From Okeania sp034190295 (GTDB lineage: Bacteria; Cyanobacteriota; Cyanobacteriia; Cyanobacteriales; Microcoleaceae): a stretch of 64,000 nucleotides of DNA. The stretch's first letter is position 1. Each line of letters starts with the position of its first letter. The notes beneath the pieces were generated by a model. It was not told the origin of the DNA, made no database searches, and worked only from the letters and a program-made list of their open reading frames with translations. The DNA lies in assembly GCA_034190295.1 (NCBI GenBank), contig JAXHSW010000020.1, positions 1 to 64,000 of the forward strand, written 5' to 3'. Positions 7,801 to 16,932 of this stretch are shown here, one piece after another. Both the position numbers and the translations under genes were made by a program.

Positions 7801-9791
7801 CCCACTAATTTATCTCGTAAATATTTAATTCTATCCCGCAATTTAGCCGCCTCTTCAAATTCCAATTTTTTCGCCGCTTCTTTCATCTGACTTTCTAACT
7901 TTTTAATCCACTCCGGCAACTCCTCCAAAGACAATTCATCCACCTGTTCATAAACCTCTTCCAACTGTTGAGAATTTAAACGGCGCGACACATCTAAAAA
8001 CGCCAAAATAGAATTACTTTGTTTTTTAACAATAGGCTTCGGTGTAATATTATTCATCTTATTATATGCCAACTGAATTCCTCGCCTTCTTTCTGTTTCA
8101 TCTATGGCTCTAGTCATACTATCAGTCAAATTATCAGCATATAAAATAGCCTGACCCCGGACATGACGTGCCGCCCTACCAATAGTCTGAATTAAAGAAC
8201 GTTCCGCTCGTAAAAATCCCTCTTTATCCGCATCTAAAATAGCTACTAAAGAAACCTCCGGTAAATCCAAACCTTCCCTTAATAAATTCACCCCAATTAA
8301 AACATCAAACTCTCCCTCTCTCAACCCCTGTAAAATCTCAATTCTCTGAATAGAATTAATCTCCGAATGTAAATAACGAACCTTCACATTTTGCTCCTGC
8401 AAATATTCAGTCAAATCTTCAGCCATCCGCTTAGTCAAAGTCGTAATTAAAACCCTTTCTTCCAACTTAACCCTTTGCCTAATTTCATCCAATAAATCGT
8501 CAACCTGACCTTCAGTCGGACGCACAAAAATTTCCGGGTCAATCACACCAGTCGGACGAATAATTTGCTCAACAATTCTCTCCTCAGATTTCTCTATTTC
8601 CCAATTTCCAGGAGTAGCAGAAACCAAAATACATTGATTAACCTTTTGCCAAAATTCATCAGATTTTAAAGGTCGATTATCCGCAGCACTAGGCAAACGA
8701 AATCCATGTTCAATTAAAACTCTTTTCCTAGCTTGGTCGCCATTATACATTCCGCGAATTTGTGGAACAGTCACATGAGATTCATCAATAACTAACAACC
8801 AATCTTCCGGAAAATAATCAATCAAACATTCCGGCGGTTCCCCTGCTTTTCTACCTGCTAAATGCCGAGAATAATTTTCCACTCCATTACAATATCCCAC
8901 TTCCCGTAGCATTTCCAAATCATATCTACAACGCTGTTCCAAACGTTGAGCTTCTAACAACTTTCCTGCCTTTTCTAATTCCTCTAATCGCTCATCTAAT
9001 TCTGCTTCAATATCATTACAAGCCTCTTCTAATCTTTCTTCAGGAGTAACAAAGTGACGCGCCGGATATATATTTAAAGACTCTAAACTCTGGATAATCT
9101 TTCCAGTTACAGGGTCAACATAACGAATCGCATCTATTTCATCCCCAAAAAATTCTACCCGAATAATTCTATCCTCATAAGCAGGTCCGATTTCCAAAAC
9201 ATCGCCCTTAACTCTAAACTTTCCTCGACCTAAATCTAAATCATTTCTGCTGTATTGAACTGTCGCTAAATCTCTCAATATTTGTCGTTGATTAATTTCT
9301 TCTCCTACTTGTAACTTAATCGCAGCTTTTAAATATTCAGCAGGCATTCCCAAACCATAAATACAACTAATAGAAGCCACAACAATTACATCTCGACGTT
9401 CAAAAAGTGACCGAGTTGCCGAGTGACGCAACATATCAATTTCATCATTAATAGAAGCAGTTTTTTCTATATATGTATCCGTCACCGGAATATAAGCTTC
9501 TGGTTGATAATAATCGTAATAACTAACAAAATATTCCACAGAATTATCAGGGAAAAAATCCCGTAACTCATTACACAATTGAGCAGCCAATGTTTTATTA
9601 TGAGCCAAAACTAACGTCGGTCTACCTACTTTTTCTATGACAGAAGCTATGGAAAAAGTTTTACCAGTACCTGTAGCTCCTAGTAATGTTTGAAATTCAT
9701 GTCCAGCTTGAATATTAACAGTTAATTGAGCGATCGCTCCTGGTTGGTCACCAGTAGGTTGAAAAGGAGCTTGCAAACAAAATTTTGTCAT
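7791..9791 (-). CDS. uvrB: UvrABC excinuclease subunit B
   Basis: The product is 666 aa, normal for UvrB, the damage-verifying helicase-like subunit of nucleotide excision repair that passes DNA from UvrA to UvrC. Walker A GATGTGKT is at residues 38-45. The beta-hairpin region YYDYYQPEAYIPVTDTYIEK is near 92-111. The Walker B sequence VIDESHVTVPQIRGM is near 335-350. Motifs V and VI include GVNLLREGLDLPEV and QTIGRAARH. The C-terminal UVR domain (LEFEEAAKLRDRIKYLRD) contacts UvrC. It stands alone; the last codons and stop merge into a composite repeat, so the 3' end has been touched by repeat insertion without harm. Confidence 0.98.
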   Translation of the reverse strand: MTKFCLQAPFQPTGDQPGAIAQLTVNIQAGHEFQTLLGATGTGKTFSIASVIEKVGRPTLVLAHNKTLAAQLCNELRDFFPDNSVEYFVSYYDYYQPEAYIPVTDTYIEKTASINDEIDMLRHSATRSLFERRDVIVVASISCIYGLGMPAEYLKAAIKLQVGEEINQRQILRDLATVQYSRNDLDLGRGKFRVKGDVLEIGPAYEDRIIRVEFFGDEIDAIRYVDPVTGKIIQSLESLNIYPARHFVTPEERLEEACNDIEAELDERLEELEKAGKLLEAQRLEQRCRYDLEMLREVGYCNGVENYSRHLAGRKAGEPPECLIDYFPEDWLLVIDESHVTVPQIRGMYNGDQARKRVLIEHGFRLPSAADNRPLKSDEFWQKVNQCILVSATPGNWEIEKSEERIVEQIIRPTGVIDPEIFVRPTEGQVDDLLDEIRQRVKLEERVLITTLTKRMAEDLTEYLQEQNVKVRYLHSEINSIQRIEILQGLREGEFDVLIGVNLLREGLDLPEVSLVAILDADKEGFLRAERSLIQTIGRAARHVRGQAILYADNLTDSMTRAIDETERRRGIQLAYNKMNNITPKPIVKKQSNSILAFLDVSRRLNSQQLEEVYEQVDELSLEELPEWIKKLESQMKEAAKKLEFEEAAKLRDRIKYLRDKLVGNY

Positions 9792-10225
9792 AATAATTTT
9801 AGTAGTATCGCAGAAGGAAGAAGGAAGAAGAAAGAAGCGGTGCGACCCCGCGTCGGCGTCAGACGCAAGGGAATGCGCACCAAGAGAGGAAGAAGGAAAA
9901 ATCTTACCAATGGATAATTGAAATTGATAATTAATCGCGCTTTAGGTAAAAATCCTCTCCTTTTAAGGATAAAAAAGAAATCAGATTTCCTTATATTCAA
10001 TTCCGTAACGGTTTTAACCAGAGGCAATTATCCATTATTCATTATCCATTATCAATTAATGAAGTTGTCTGAGTTTTAAGCTGTCGATCTGTCCTCATCT
10101 TTTCTTCGACAGCTTTCATTCTCAATTGTATATTTTAATTTCAAAGTTAGGAAGAAGGAAGAAGGAAGAAGGAAAAATCTGACGTTGTCTGAGTTTTAAG
10201 CTGTCGATCTGTCCTAATCTTTTAG

Positions 10226-10325
10226 CTAGTGCAGGACGGCGGAAATAACTGGTTAAAAAATCCTAAAAGCCATACTAATCAATACTTTTGAGTTTTGACT
10301 TTTAACTTCCGCGTAGCGGCACTAG
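10226..10325. mobile_element. Small inverted-end element, CTAGTGC family, copy 1
   Basis: The ends are ctagtgcaggacggcgg and, reversed, ctagtgccgctacgcgg. The inside includes ggaaataactggttaaaaaa, atcaatacttttgag and an aactttt-type stretch. A close relative lies at 61428-61545 and the right half recurs at about 15770-15828. No coding capacity. Confidence 0.6.
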
Positions 10326-10986
10326 GTTATTTCTTAGGAGTCAGGAGTCAGGAGCCAGGAGTCAGAATGAATAGCTTCTATACCATTTATTAGGTCTGAA
10401 TTTATCTTTTTCATCAAAAGGACATCTCCTGCACTTGTCTTTTAATCGCCCAAATTATTTGTAACATTCTTTTTCCAAATGGGTATAATACCACTATAAT
10501 TATACCAACTTATCCAACCCTAAAAAAACTCGGTAAAAGCAGTGCATTTTTGATGAACAACTATTAATAGAATCTCCAGAGAAGAGGGAGTAGGGAGTAG
10601 GAGGAATAATTGATAATTTATACACGATAATTAATTTTATTTTTGATTATTGGAGATATCTATTGTATATTTTAATTTAAAAGTTAAGATTAATACCACT
10701 ATATTCGCCAAAGTTATCCAACCTAAAAAATCTTGGTAAATATTACAGTGTATTTTTGATTAACAACTATAGTGTTTTTATGTGGGATGTGGAGACCAAA
10801 TGCTATGAAAAAGATATGAAGGGAATCAGGAATAGGGAATATTCAACAATTAATAATTAATAATTAATTATTACCTCTCTTTTAAAATGGATAGGATTGA
10901 CTAATTATGAAAAATTTTATTTATTATCCCCTTAAAAGGGGAGACTTTAAACCACAATTTTTCGGTAAAGTAGGGAAATGGGATTG

Positions 10987-11111
10987 GACTGACACAGCTA
11001 ATTTTGTGCATTAAATTCTTGGGGTGGGGGCGAATTCATCTAATTGGTTAAGATTCATTAATTTAACGTGGAACCCGCCCCTACTATTGCAACATTTTAG
11101 GTGTGTCGGTC
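10987..11111. mobile_element. Small inverted-end element, GACTGACACA family
   Basis: The left end gactgacacagctaa and the right end, reversed (gaccgacacacctaa), form imperfect inverted repeats of about 15 bp. The inside is noncoding (ggcgaattcatc, cccgcccctac). The left end alone recurs at 16997, at the damaged 5' end of the beta-propeller gene. Confidence 0.6.
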
Positions 11112-11400
11112 TAGTATTGCTATACCAATCCTAAATTGATTGTGACAATTTTTATAGTAGTTAATTTCAACTGAAAACATCATTCAATAATTGATAATTG
11201 ACAATTACCTCTCCCTAAAACGGATAGGATTGAATAATCATGAAAATTTTTTCTTGTTTCTCCACCGCGAGTAAGAGGATTTTTACCTTAATTATTCGGT
11301 AAATTCTGACTTCTAACTTTTAACTTCTAACTTTTAACTTTTAACTTTTAACTTTTAACTTTTGACTTTTGACTTTTGACTTTTAAAATCAGGGTTTCTC

Positions 11401-11661
11401 GTGGTAAACGCTACACAAAAAAGACCAGCAAAATACTTAGATCCAACTATTGCTTTATTACTACCCCCATACCTACAAAAATTGGCCAAACTACTCTATC
11501 GCGCTTATCTGGAAACTCATCCTGACCTACTTAGACCTCCCTTTGGTGTAGCTATTAGTCCTGTCAGTTACAGAGCTAGTCTAATATTCTCTCACCAGCC
11601 AATTTTATTACCAGGTGAACTTTTCGTCCCTGTAGACTTAATTGAATCAAAAATCTATTAA
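11401..11661 (+). CDS. Small hypothetical protein upstream of pilD
   Basis: The product is 86 aa with a GTG start: MVNATQKRPAKYLDPTIALL, then PPYLQKLAKLLYRAYL and FGVAISPVSYRASLIF. No signal peptide or known motif. It ends six bases before pilD on the same strand, so the two are probably cotranscribed. The region upstream of the GTG is a heptamer array and no clear ribosome site is visible, so the start is uncertain. I do not recognise the family. Confidence 0.55.
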   Translation: MVNATQKRPAKYLDPTIALLLPPYLQKLAKLLYRAYLETHPDLLRPPFGVAISPVSYRASLIFSHQPILLPGELFVPVDLIESKIY

Positions 11662-11667
11662 CCAAAT

Positions 11668-12495
11668 ATGGACTTACTTATAATATGGCCTGTTATTCTA
11701 ATTGTATTTGCCCTTGGCGCATCCATTGGCAGCTTTCTCAACGTCGTCATTTATCGCATACCTTCTAAATTATCCATACTTTTGCCCCCCTCTCACTGTC
11801 CCCGTTGTCAAAGTAAATTAAAACCCTGGGAAAATATCCCAATATTTGCTTGGTTATGCTTACGCGGACGTTGTGGCCATTGTCACAGCCCAATTTCTAT
11901 CCGCTATCCCTTAATAGAAGTCATTACAAGTTTCCTATTTTTGCTCGTTTTCTGGAAATTTGGAACTACAATTTCCACCTTAGGTTATTGGACATTTTTC
12001 AGTTGGCTACTGGCTCTATCTATGATTGACCTAGACACCATGACTTTACCCAATCCTCTCACACAATCTGGATTAGTCTTGGGTTTAGGCTTCCAGTTGC
12101 TTACCATATTAGAGACAAATATTCAAGAAAATAATCTCATCAATTTTTTAATGGTTGGTATTATCGGCGCAGTAGTTGGTTTATGGTTGTTTGACTTAAT
12201 CTCTATATTCGGTTCAATAGCTTTCGGACAAACAGTTATGGGTGGAGGAGATGCCAAACTAGCAGCCACCATCGGAGCTTGGTTAGGTTGGAAATATTTA
12301 CTATTAACTTGTTTTCTCGCCTGTACTATGGGAGCATTTGTAGGTGGAGGAGCGATCGCTCTGGGTTGGCTAGACCGAAAACAACCAATGCCATTCGGGC
12401 CTTTTTTAGCAATAGGAGCTGGTTTGACTGTTATCTGGGGTGATGATATATTATCAACTTACTTCAATCTATTTTTCCCTGGATTCTCATCCTGA
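11668..12495 (+). CDS. pilD: Type IV prepilin peptidase/methyltransferase
   Basis: The product is 275 aa and polytopic. It is an A24-family aspartic protease that cuts prepilin leaders and N-methylates the new end, in the inner membrane. The zinc-type cysteines C44-P-R-C47 and C69-G-H-C72 lie in the N-terminal cytosolic loop. The first catalytic Asp region is IDLDTMTLPN (Asp121/123) and the second is GGGDAKL (Asp195). Length and motif spacing are normal. It serves type IV pili, used by cyanobacteria for gliding, phototaxis and DNA uptake. No pilin genes are nearby. Confidence 0.95.
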   Translation: MDLLIIWPVILIVFALGASIGSFLNVVIYRIPSKLSILLPPSHCPRCQSKLKPWENIPIFAWLCLRGRCGHCHSPISIRYPLIEVITSFLFLLVFWKFGTTISTLGYWTFFSWLLALSMIDLDTMTLPNPLTQSGLVLGLGFQLLTILETNIQENNLINFLMVGIIGAVVGLWLFDLISIFGSIAFGQTVMGGGDAKLAATIGAWLGWKYLLLTCFLACTMGAFVGGGAIALGWLDRKQPMPFGPFLAIGAGLTVIWGDDILSTYFNLFFPGFSS

Positions 12496-12773
12496 TTTTT
12501 CTGGATGAAGCATATTGGTCAGGATATCTCAAGTATAGATACTTAGGACTATAACTTTTCTAAACAGACAAAAACTAAATAGAATAAACAGAATTTTCAG
12601 CCAAACTTTTAAAACTATGACAAAATTTTTTTGAATTAAAACACTCTTAGTTTATCTTCTATTAGCCGATAGTCATAGTTCTATATTATCTATACTTATT
12701 AACCTGAATAGGTGAAAAAAACAACGCTTTAGCAAAAAATTAGATCGCTTAATATTAATTCTAAATTATTTTA

Positions 12774-13754
12774 ATGTCTCTATTTGATTGGTTTGCAAAT
12801 CGCCGAAAATCAGTCCAGAACTCTCAACAGAGACCTGAACGAGAAATTGCTGATGGACTGTGGATCAAATGTGAAGCTTGTGGTGCTTTAACTTATACCA
12901 AAGACCTCCAAGCTAATCAAATGGTTTGTCTCGAATGTGGATACCACATGAAAATATCCGGCAATGAGCGGATTCAGCATTTGATAGATAGTAACACATG
13001 GATGGCAATTAACGAAAAAATTAGAGGGACAGACCCTTTGAAATTCCGCGATCGCAAAGCTTATAGCGATCGTCTCGAAGAATATCAAAGAAAAACAGGA
13101 CTTTTAGATGCCGTACAAACAGGTATCGGCAACATCGAAGCTGAACCCGTAGCTTTGGGAGTGATGGACTTCCAATTTATGGGAGGAAGTATGGGGTCAG
13201 TTGTTGGAGAAAAACTGACTAGATTAATTGAACGGGCGACCAAAGAGCGCTTACCCGTAGTAATTATTTGTGCTTCTGGTGGGGCCAGAATGCAAGAGGG
13301 AATGTTGAGCCTGATGCAAATGGCCAAAATATCTGGAGCCTTAGAATGTCATCGAGAAGCGAAACTGCTGTATATTCCAGTTTTAACTCATCCAACTACA
13401 GGTGGCGTTACTGCAAGTTTTGCCATGCTCGGAGATATTATTGTCGCTGAACCAAAAGCAACAATAGGTTTTGCTGGACGACGAGTTATCGAACAAACTG
13501 TCCGTGAAAAGTTACCTGAAAACTTTCAGACCTCTGAATATTTATTGGCACACGGTTTCATAGACATAATAGTACCTCGTACTCAGTTAAAGAAAACTCT
13601 GGCTCAGTTAATTCGCCTTCATAAAACTCATCCTACTGCTCCTACTTCTACTGAATCATTAGAAACAGGGCCATACTGCCATTTGCCTTTTCAGCCAGAA
13701 CAACATAATTCCATTACAAACGACAACAAAATTCAAATCATGCCTCAGAATTAG
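12774..13754 (+). CDS. accD: Acetyl-CoA carboxylase carboxyltransferase subunit beta
   Basis: The product is 326 aa. The N-terminal zinc ribbon C33-E-A-C36 and C52-L-E-C55 precedes a crotonase-type carboxyltransferase domain (VPVVIICASGGARMQEG-like sequence near 158-176, then PTTGGVTASFAMLGD and GFAGRRVIEQT). With AccA it transfers the carboxyl group from biotin to acetyl-CoA in the first step of fatty acid synthesis. AccA is not nearby, as in other cyanobacteria. The C-terminal 40 residues (TAPTSTESLETG and on) are a variable tail. A 278-bp spacer precedes it, so it probably has its own promoter. Confidence 0.97.
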   Translation: MSLFDWFANRRKSVQNSQQRPEREIADGLWIKCEACGALTYTKDLQANQMVCLECGYHMKISGNERIQHLIDSNTWMAINEKIRGTDPLKFRDRKAYSDRLEEYQRKTGLLDAVQTGIGNIEAEPVALGVMDFQFMGGSMGSVVGEKLTRLIERATKERLPVVIICASGGARMQEGMLSLMQMAKISGALECHREAKLLYIPVLTHPTTGGVTASFAMLGDIIVAEPKATIGFAGRRVIEQTVREKLPENFQTSEYLLAHGFIDIIVPRTQLKKTLAQLIRLHKTHPTAPTSTESLETGPYCHLPFQPEQHNSITNDNKIQIMPQN

Positions 13755-13783
13755 ATTCTGAGTGCTTCCAGGGATTTTTTTTT
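13744..13783 (+). terminator. Hairpin formed by the accD stop region, with T run
   Basis: CTCAGAAT (13744-13751) and ATTCTGAG (13755-13762) form a perfect 8-bp stem whose three-base loop is the accD TAG stop. A run of nine T follows at 13775-13783. The T run is 12 bases from the stem, so this is an imperfect terminator at best. Confidence 0.4.
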
Positions 13784-13809
13784 AATTATTTATCAATTGA
13801 AAAAATATT

Positions 13810-13995
13810 ATGGGTTTTGCAGATATATCAATCCAGGAAATAGCAGAAGACTTTAATGTCCATGTAGACGAGGTAATTCGTCTTTGCGACCAAATGAAGA
13901 TTTCTTATAAGCACCCTCAGACTCGTTTGGCCTTAGAGGACGCTAAAGCAATTATGTCTCATTTATTAGCCCAAGAACAAAAATCTAATTCTTGA
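13810..13995 (+). CDS. Small conserved cyanobacterial protein (IF-2 N-terminal-like helix fold)
   Basis: The product is 61 aa: GFADISIQEIAEDFNVHVDE, then VIRLCDQMKISYKHPQTRL and ALEDAKAIMSHLL. The pattern of a short helix, turn, helix and TRLALEDAKAI resembles the small IF-2 N-terminal-like proteins conserved in cyanobacteria, which are often annotated without function. It lies between accD and psbV on the same strand, 55 bp after accD. The compact helical fold suggests nucleic-acid or protein binding; this is inference. Confidence 0.75.
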   Translation: MGFADISIQEIAEDFNVHVDEVIRLCDQMKISYKHPQTRLALEDAKAIMSHLLAQEQKSNS

Positions 13996-14126
13996 TGGGA
14001 GTTGATAAATACTTGACTAATTGACACGCTGCCACTGATAAATAAAAATTAGATCAAAGTTCAGTAAATCTGAAGTAATAAATGTATCTGTGTTAGTCGA
14101 TCGACTTGCCAGTTTTAAGGAGAAGA

Positions 14127-14618
14127 ATGTTGAAAAAATTTTTCATAGCTGTAGTTGCCATTGTATTTCTGACGTTTCAAACGTTCGTTAACATTGCCAC
14201 AGCCGCCGAATTAACAGATAACGACCGGACTCTACCTCTGAATGATGAAGGCGAACAAGTTGTACTTAGTACTAAAGAATACACCAGAGGTAAGCAGGTA
14301 TTTAATAATGTTTGCTCCCAGTGTCATGTCGGAGGAATAACCAAAACTAATCCCGATGTGGGACTAGGACCAGAAGCTTTAGCTTTGGCCTATCCACCAC
14401 GAGATAATATTGAAGGCTTGATAGACTACATGGAAAATCCTACTACTTATGATGGGTTTATCGAGATATTTGAGTTTCATCCCAGTATTAGGAGTGCCGA
14501 TATTTATCCAGAAATGAGAAATCTCACAGAGGATGATTTATACGCGGTCGCTGGTTATATTCTCGTACAGCCTAAAGTTTTAGGCAAAGGATGGGGCGGC
14601 GGTAAAATCTTCCGTTAA
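14127..14618 (+). CDS. psbV: Photosystem II extrinsic cytochrome c-550
   Basis: Starting at the ATG at 14127, with AAGGAG 5 bases upstream, the product is 163 aa; the earlier TTG at 14106 overlaps the ribosome site and is unlikely. A 26-residue signal peptide (LKKFFIAVVAIVFLTFQ and on) leads to mature AELTDNDRT of 137 aa, exactly the usual cytochrome c-550 length. The heme motif C63-S-Q-C66-H67 supplies axial His41 in mature numbering, and His118 (EFHPS) corresponds to mature His92. It stabilises the oxygen-evolving Mn cluster on the lumenal side. Followed by psbV2, as in other cyanobacteria. Confidence 0.97.
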   Translation: MLKKFFIAVVAIVFLTFQTFVNIATAAELTDNDRTLPLNDEGEQVVLSTKEYTRGKQVFNNVCSQCHVGGITKTNPDVGLGPEALALAYPPRDNIEGLIDYMENPTTYDGFIEIFEFHPSIRSADIYPEMRNLTEDDLYAVAGYILVQPKVLGKGWGGGKIFR

Positions 14619-14838
14619 AATAGCACCTCAGCACCTCAGCACCTCAGCTATCAGCTTCTAGTTGCGTGTATAATGGGGGTTTTAATCCACCATAAAAGGC
14701 GCACCACGCGCTTTTTCACGCCTTCGCGTGGGGGACACCGAACCCTTGGATTTTTAGCCGATCGCTAAATGCTTCTTGCGCAGCATGACTATCACGAAAA
14801 GCTAATAGCTAGTTAAAATTCCTTTTTCTTGAAATATT

Positions 14839-15070
14839 AGACTTCTTGCATAAGTCAGGGAATAGGGAATAGGGAATAGGGAGATGAAATTGTTGATTTC
14901 ATACCTTTGGCGTTGCTGAATCAAGGTATGAAAATAAAAATTAAACAATTTCAAATAGTTGTTATTCAATAGTTTAGCAATTACCAAAAAATACAAATTA
15001 TACCCAAAATCAGCAACGCCATATCTTTCAGATCTTGAATCTATTTAATTAACACTTTTGCAAGAAGTCT
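14839..15070. mobile_element. Inverted-end element, AGACTTCTTGCA family, ATT duplication
   Basis: Twelve-base perfect inverted ends agacttcttgca and tgcaagaagtct are flanked by ATT on both sides (14836-14838 and 15071-15073). The 232-bp inside is noncoding and contains a gaatagg heptamer run and a second, nested element at 14909-15020. It sits between psbV and psbV2, which are normally close together. Confidence 0.75.
14909..15020. mobile_element. Nested inverted-end element, GGCGTTGCTGA family
   Basis: Ends ggcgttgctga and tcagcaacgcc are perfect inverted repeats of 11 bases. The flanks atacctttgg-side (atacc ttt, 14901-14908) and atatcttt (15021-15028) match at 7 of 8 positions, consistent with an 8-bp target duplication. 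It lies wholly inside the AGACTTCTTGCA element, so it inserted later. Confidence 0.65.
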
Positions 15071-15203
15071 ATTGACTAATGATTTTAGATTATTGTTTTT
15101 TTGATGGGAGACAAAAAATTAGATTTTCTCTTCATTAAACCTTAATCTAAAATCGCTTATTTATTATTCTAGATTTGTACTTAACTAAAGTCAGAAAAAT
15201 AGT

Positions 15204-15704
15204 ATGTTGAATAAATCGTTACTGATTCGTTTTTTACTAGCTATATTAATAATTATTCAAGTAATAATTTTTGATACTCAATCAGCCGAAGCTGCTGTAG
15301 ACTCCTATGTAGTAAGATATTTAGACGCTAAACAACCAGTAGAAATTAAACTAAATGAACAAGGAGAAACAAAGAAATTTTCTGCTGAAGACTTATCTAC
15401 AGGCAAACAGATTTTTGCCAAAAATTGCCTTAACTGTCATGTAGGAGGAGCAAATTTAGTCAACCCTCCAATATCTCTATCCCTCAAAAACTTAGAAGGA
15501 GCAACACCACCACGAGATAATATTAATAATTTAGTTGCTTTCTTCAGAGACCCTATGGTATATGACGGTAGTGATTATACCTATTTTTGTCGTCAAGTTA
15601 GCGAAAACTGGATGTCCCAAACCGAAGTAGAACAGATGGGCGCATTTATTTTGAGAGCTGCACAAAAAGCTCCAGCTTGGGGAGCACAAGGGGTTGAGCA
15701 GTAA
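15204..15704 (+). CDS. psbV2: Cytochrome c-550-like protein PsbV2
   Basis: The product is 166 aa with a signal peptide (LLIRFLLAILIIIQVIIF, cut near QSAEAA-VDS). The heme motif is C75-L-N-C78-H79. The region aligned with the second axial His of PsbV (YDGFIEIFEFHPS) reads YDGSDYTYFCRQVS, with Cys129 in place of His. A Cys sixth ligand is known for PsbV2 of Thermosynechococcus. Its role is unsettled; PsbV2 can partly replace PsbV at photosystem II in that organism. It lies 585 bp after psbV, the gap filled by inserted elements. Confidence 0.9.
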   Translation: MLNKSLLIRFLLAILIIIQVIIFDTQSAEAAVDSYVVRYLDAKQPVEIKLNEQGETKKFSAEDLSTGKQIFAKNCLNCHVGGANLVNPPISLSLKNLEGATPPRDNINNLVAFFRDPMVYDGSDYTYFCRQVSENWMSQTEVEQMGAFILRAAQKAPAWGAQGVEQ

Positions 15705-16084
15705 GGGAGTAAGGGAGTGGCTCACACCGATTATGGCACGGATACACGGATACGGATTACAAAATCCTAAAATCCTTACTAATCAATACTTTTGACTTTT
15801 AACTTTTGACTTCCGCGTAGCGACACTAGCCATCTTTGGGATACACCTCACGCTTGGTGGAATATGCTGTAAGAATAATTAACATTAACTTGCTTATAAT
15901 TAGCAATAAAGACAATCGGTAAATAGTTGTATAGCAGAAGTAAGACCGAAAGACCGAAAGACCGAAACATCTTGGTTTGTCTTAGTTTTATAGCGGTTTC
16001 GATCGAGGTAGACTACAAGGCTTCTGCCTTCTGCCTTCTGCCTTCTTCAATTAGTTAACAAGTTGCAAAACAGGAAAAATAACC
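15705..16084. other. Repeat-bearing spacer before the rhomboid gene
   Basis: No gene. It contains the right half of a CTAGTGC-family element (about 15770-15828, ending gtagcgacactag), three copies of the octamer agaccgaa (15942-15966) and a cttctgc heptamer array (16021-16045). A weak AGGAA ribosome site near 16072 precedes the GTG of the next gene. Confidence 0.6.
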
Positions 16085-16792
16085 GTGGTTCCATTAAACG
16101 ACGAAAACCCTACTAGCAAAACAGCCTTTGTAGTATATGGCTTAATTGTAGCTAATGTCCTATTATTTTTGTACGAGATTAGTTTGTCAGATATTCAACT
16201 TAGGCAGTTCTTTTATTCTTGGGCAGTAGTTCCTTGTCAACTCAGCAATACTTGTTCAGTTCCACTGCCAACTTCCCCACTTCCTGAATGGCTAACTCTA
16301 TTTAGTTCCCAGTTTCTACATGGAGGATGGTTGCATTTGGGTGGAAATATGCTATTCCTCTGGATTTTTGGCAATAACGTAGAAGACTGTTTAGGTCATG
16401 TGAAATTTTTAATTTTTTATCTTGCTTGTGGTGTATTAGCATCTTTATCTCAGTGGTTTTTCTCATCCGGTTCAGCTATCCCCTCCTTGGGTGCAAGTGG
16501 AGCGATCGCGGGTGTCATGGGAGCATATATTCTCAGATTTCCCCAGGCTAAAGTTCTCACATTATTACCCCTGGGATTTTTTATTACCACCGTTCGTATT
16601 CCAGCATTCTTTTTCTTAGGTTTTTGGTTTTTGCAGCAAGCATTTTATGGTGCTGCAAGTCTGAATGCACCAGCAAATATTGGCATGGAAGGAGGTGGTA
16701 TCGCTTATTGGGCTCATGCTGGAGGCTTTGTCTTTGGAGCTATTCTTGGTCCTCTGTTTGGATTATTTTCCTCGCCAGACACAAATACTTAG
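16085..16792 (+). CDS. Rhomboid family intramembrane serine protease
   Basis: The product is 235 aa with a GTG start and six predicted membrane segments. The rhomboid catalytic dyad is visible: Ser138 in GASG (136-139) and His211 in AHAGGF. The supporting HGGWLHLGGNMLFLW motif (His79, Asn88) of segment 2 is also present, together with the WR-like L1 loop region. Rhomboids cut single-pass membrane proteins within the bilayer; the substrate here is unknown. It stands alone. A lower-probability alternative is a non-proteolytic pseudorhomboid, but both catalytic residues are intact. Confidence 0.92.
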   Translation: MVPLNDENPTSKTAFVVYGLIVANVLLFLYEISLSDIQLRQFFYSWAVVPCQLSNTCSVPLPTSPLPEWLTLFSSQFLHGGWLHLGGNMLFLWIFGNNVEDCLGHVKFLIFYLACGVLASLSQWFFSSGSAIPSLGASGAIAGVMGAYILRFPQAKVLTLLPLGFFITTVRIPAFFFLGFWFLQQAFYGAASLNAPANIGMEGGGIAYWAHAGGFVFGAILGPLFGLFSSPDTNT

Positions 16793-16925
16793 GGTTTGCT
16801 GAAAAAAGCAAAGTGTGGGAAGACAGAGAAAGTAAAAGGAATAATTGTTAGAGTGATTTTTCTGCCATACTCACCCCCTAATTCTCACTTTTTGAGGGTA
16901 AGTGAATTGAAACAGGCGCACTGCA
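16793..16925. mobile_element. TTAGGGTTTGC-type IS relic
   Basis: The segment starts tagggtttgctgaaaaaagc just after the rhomboid stop and ends in gaaacaggcgcactgc. The reverse of that last motif (gtgcgcctgtttca) recurs at 40130, again near a ttagggtttgcc start at 40061. A related stretch lies at 46081-46375. These are probably decayed fragments of one IS; no transposase frame survives. Confidence 0.5.
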
Positions 16926-16932
16926 ATTCGAC

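Larger units (their letters stand above)
9792..11400. other. 1.6-kb gene-free repeat region
   Basis: No credible gene. It holds short GA-rich heptamer repeats (gaaggaa), composite repeat copies at about 9915-10062, 10845-10977 and 11190-11303, a direct repeat of gttgtctgagttttaagctg with tcgatctgtcc (10065 and 10184), the CTAGTGC element at 10226-10325, gtcagga heptamers (10335-10365), the GACTGACACA element at 10987-11111 and an aactttt heptamer array (11310-11385) just before the next gene. Confidence 0.75.

Noticed and set aside
9726..10027. Short frames overlapping the uvrB 5' end on both strands
   Set aside because: They are translations of GA-rich heptamer repeats and of uvrB in the wrong frame.
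14802..14996. 64-codon minus-strand frame between psbV and psbV2
   Set aside because: It lies within two nested noncoding elements and includes their inverted ends and a heptamer run.
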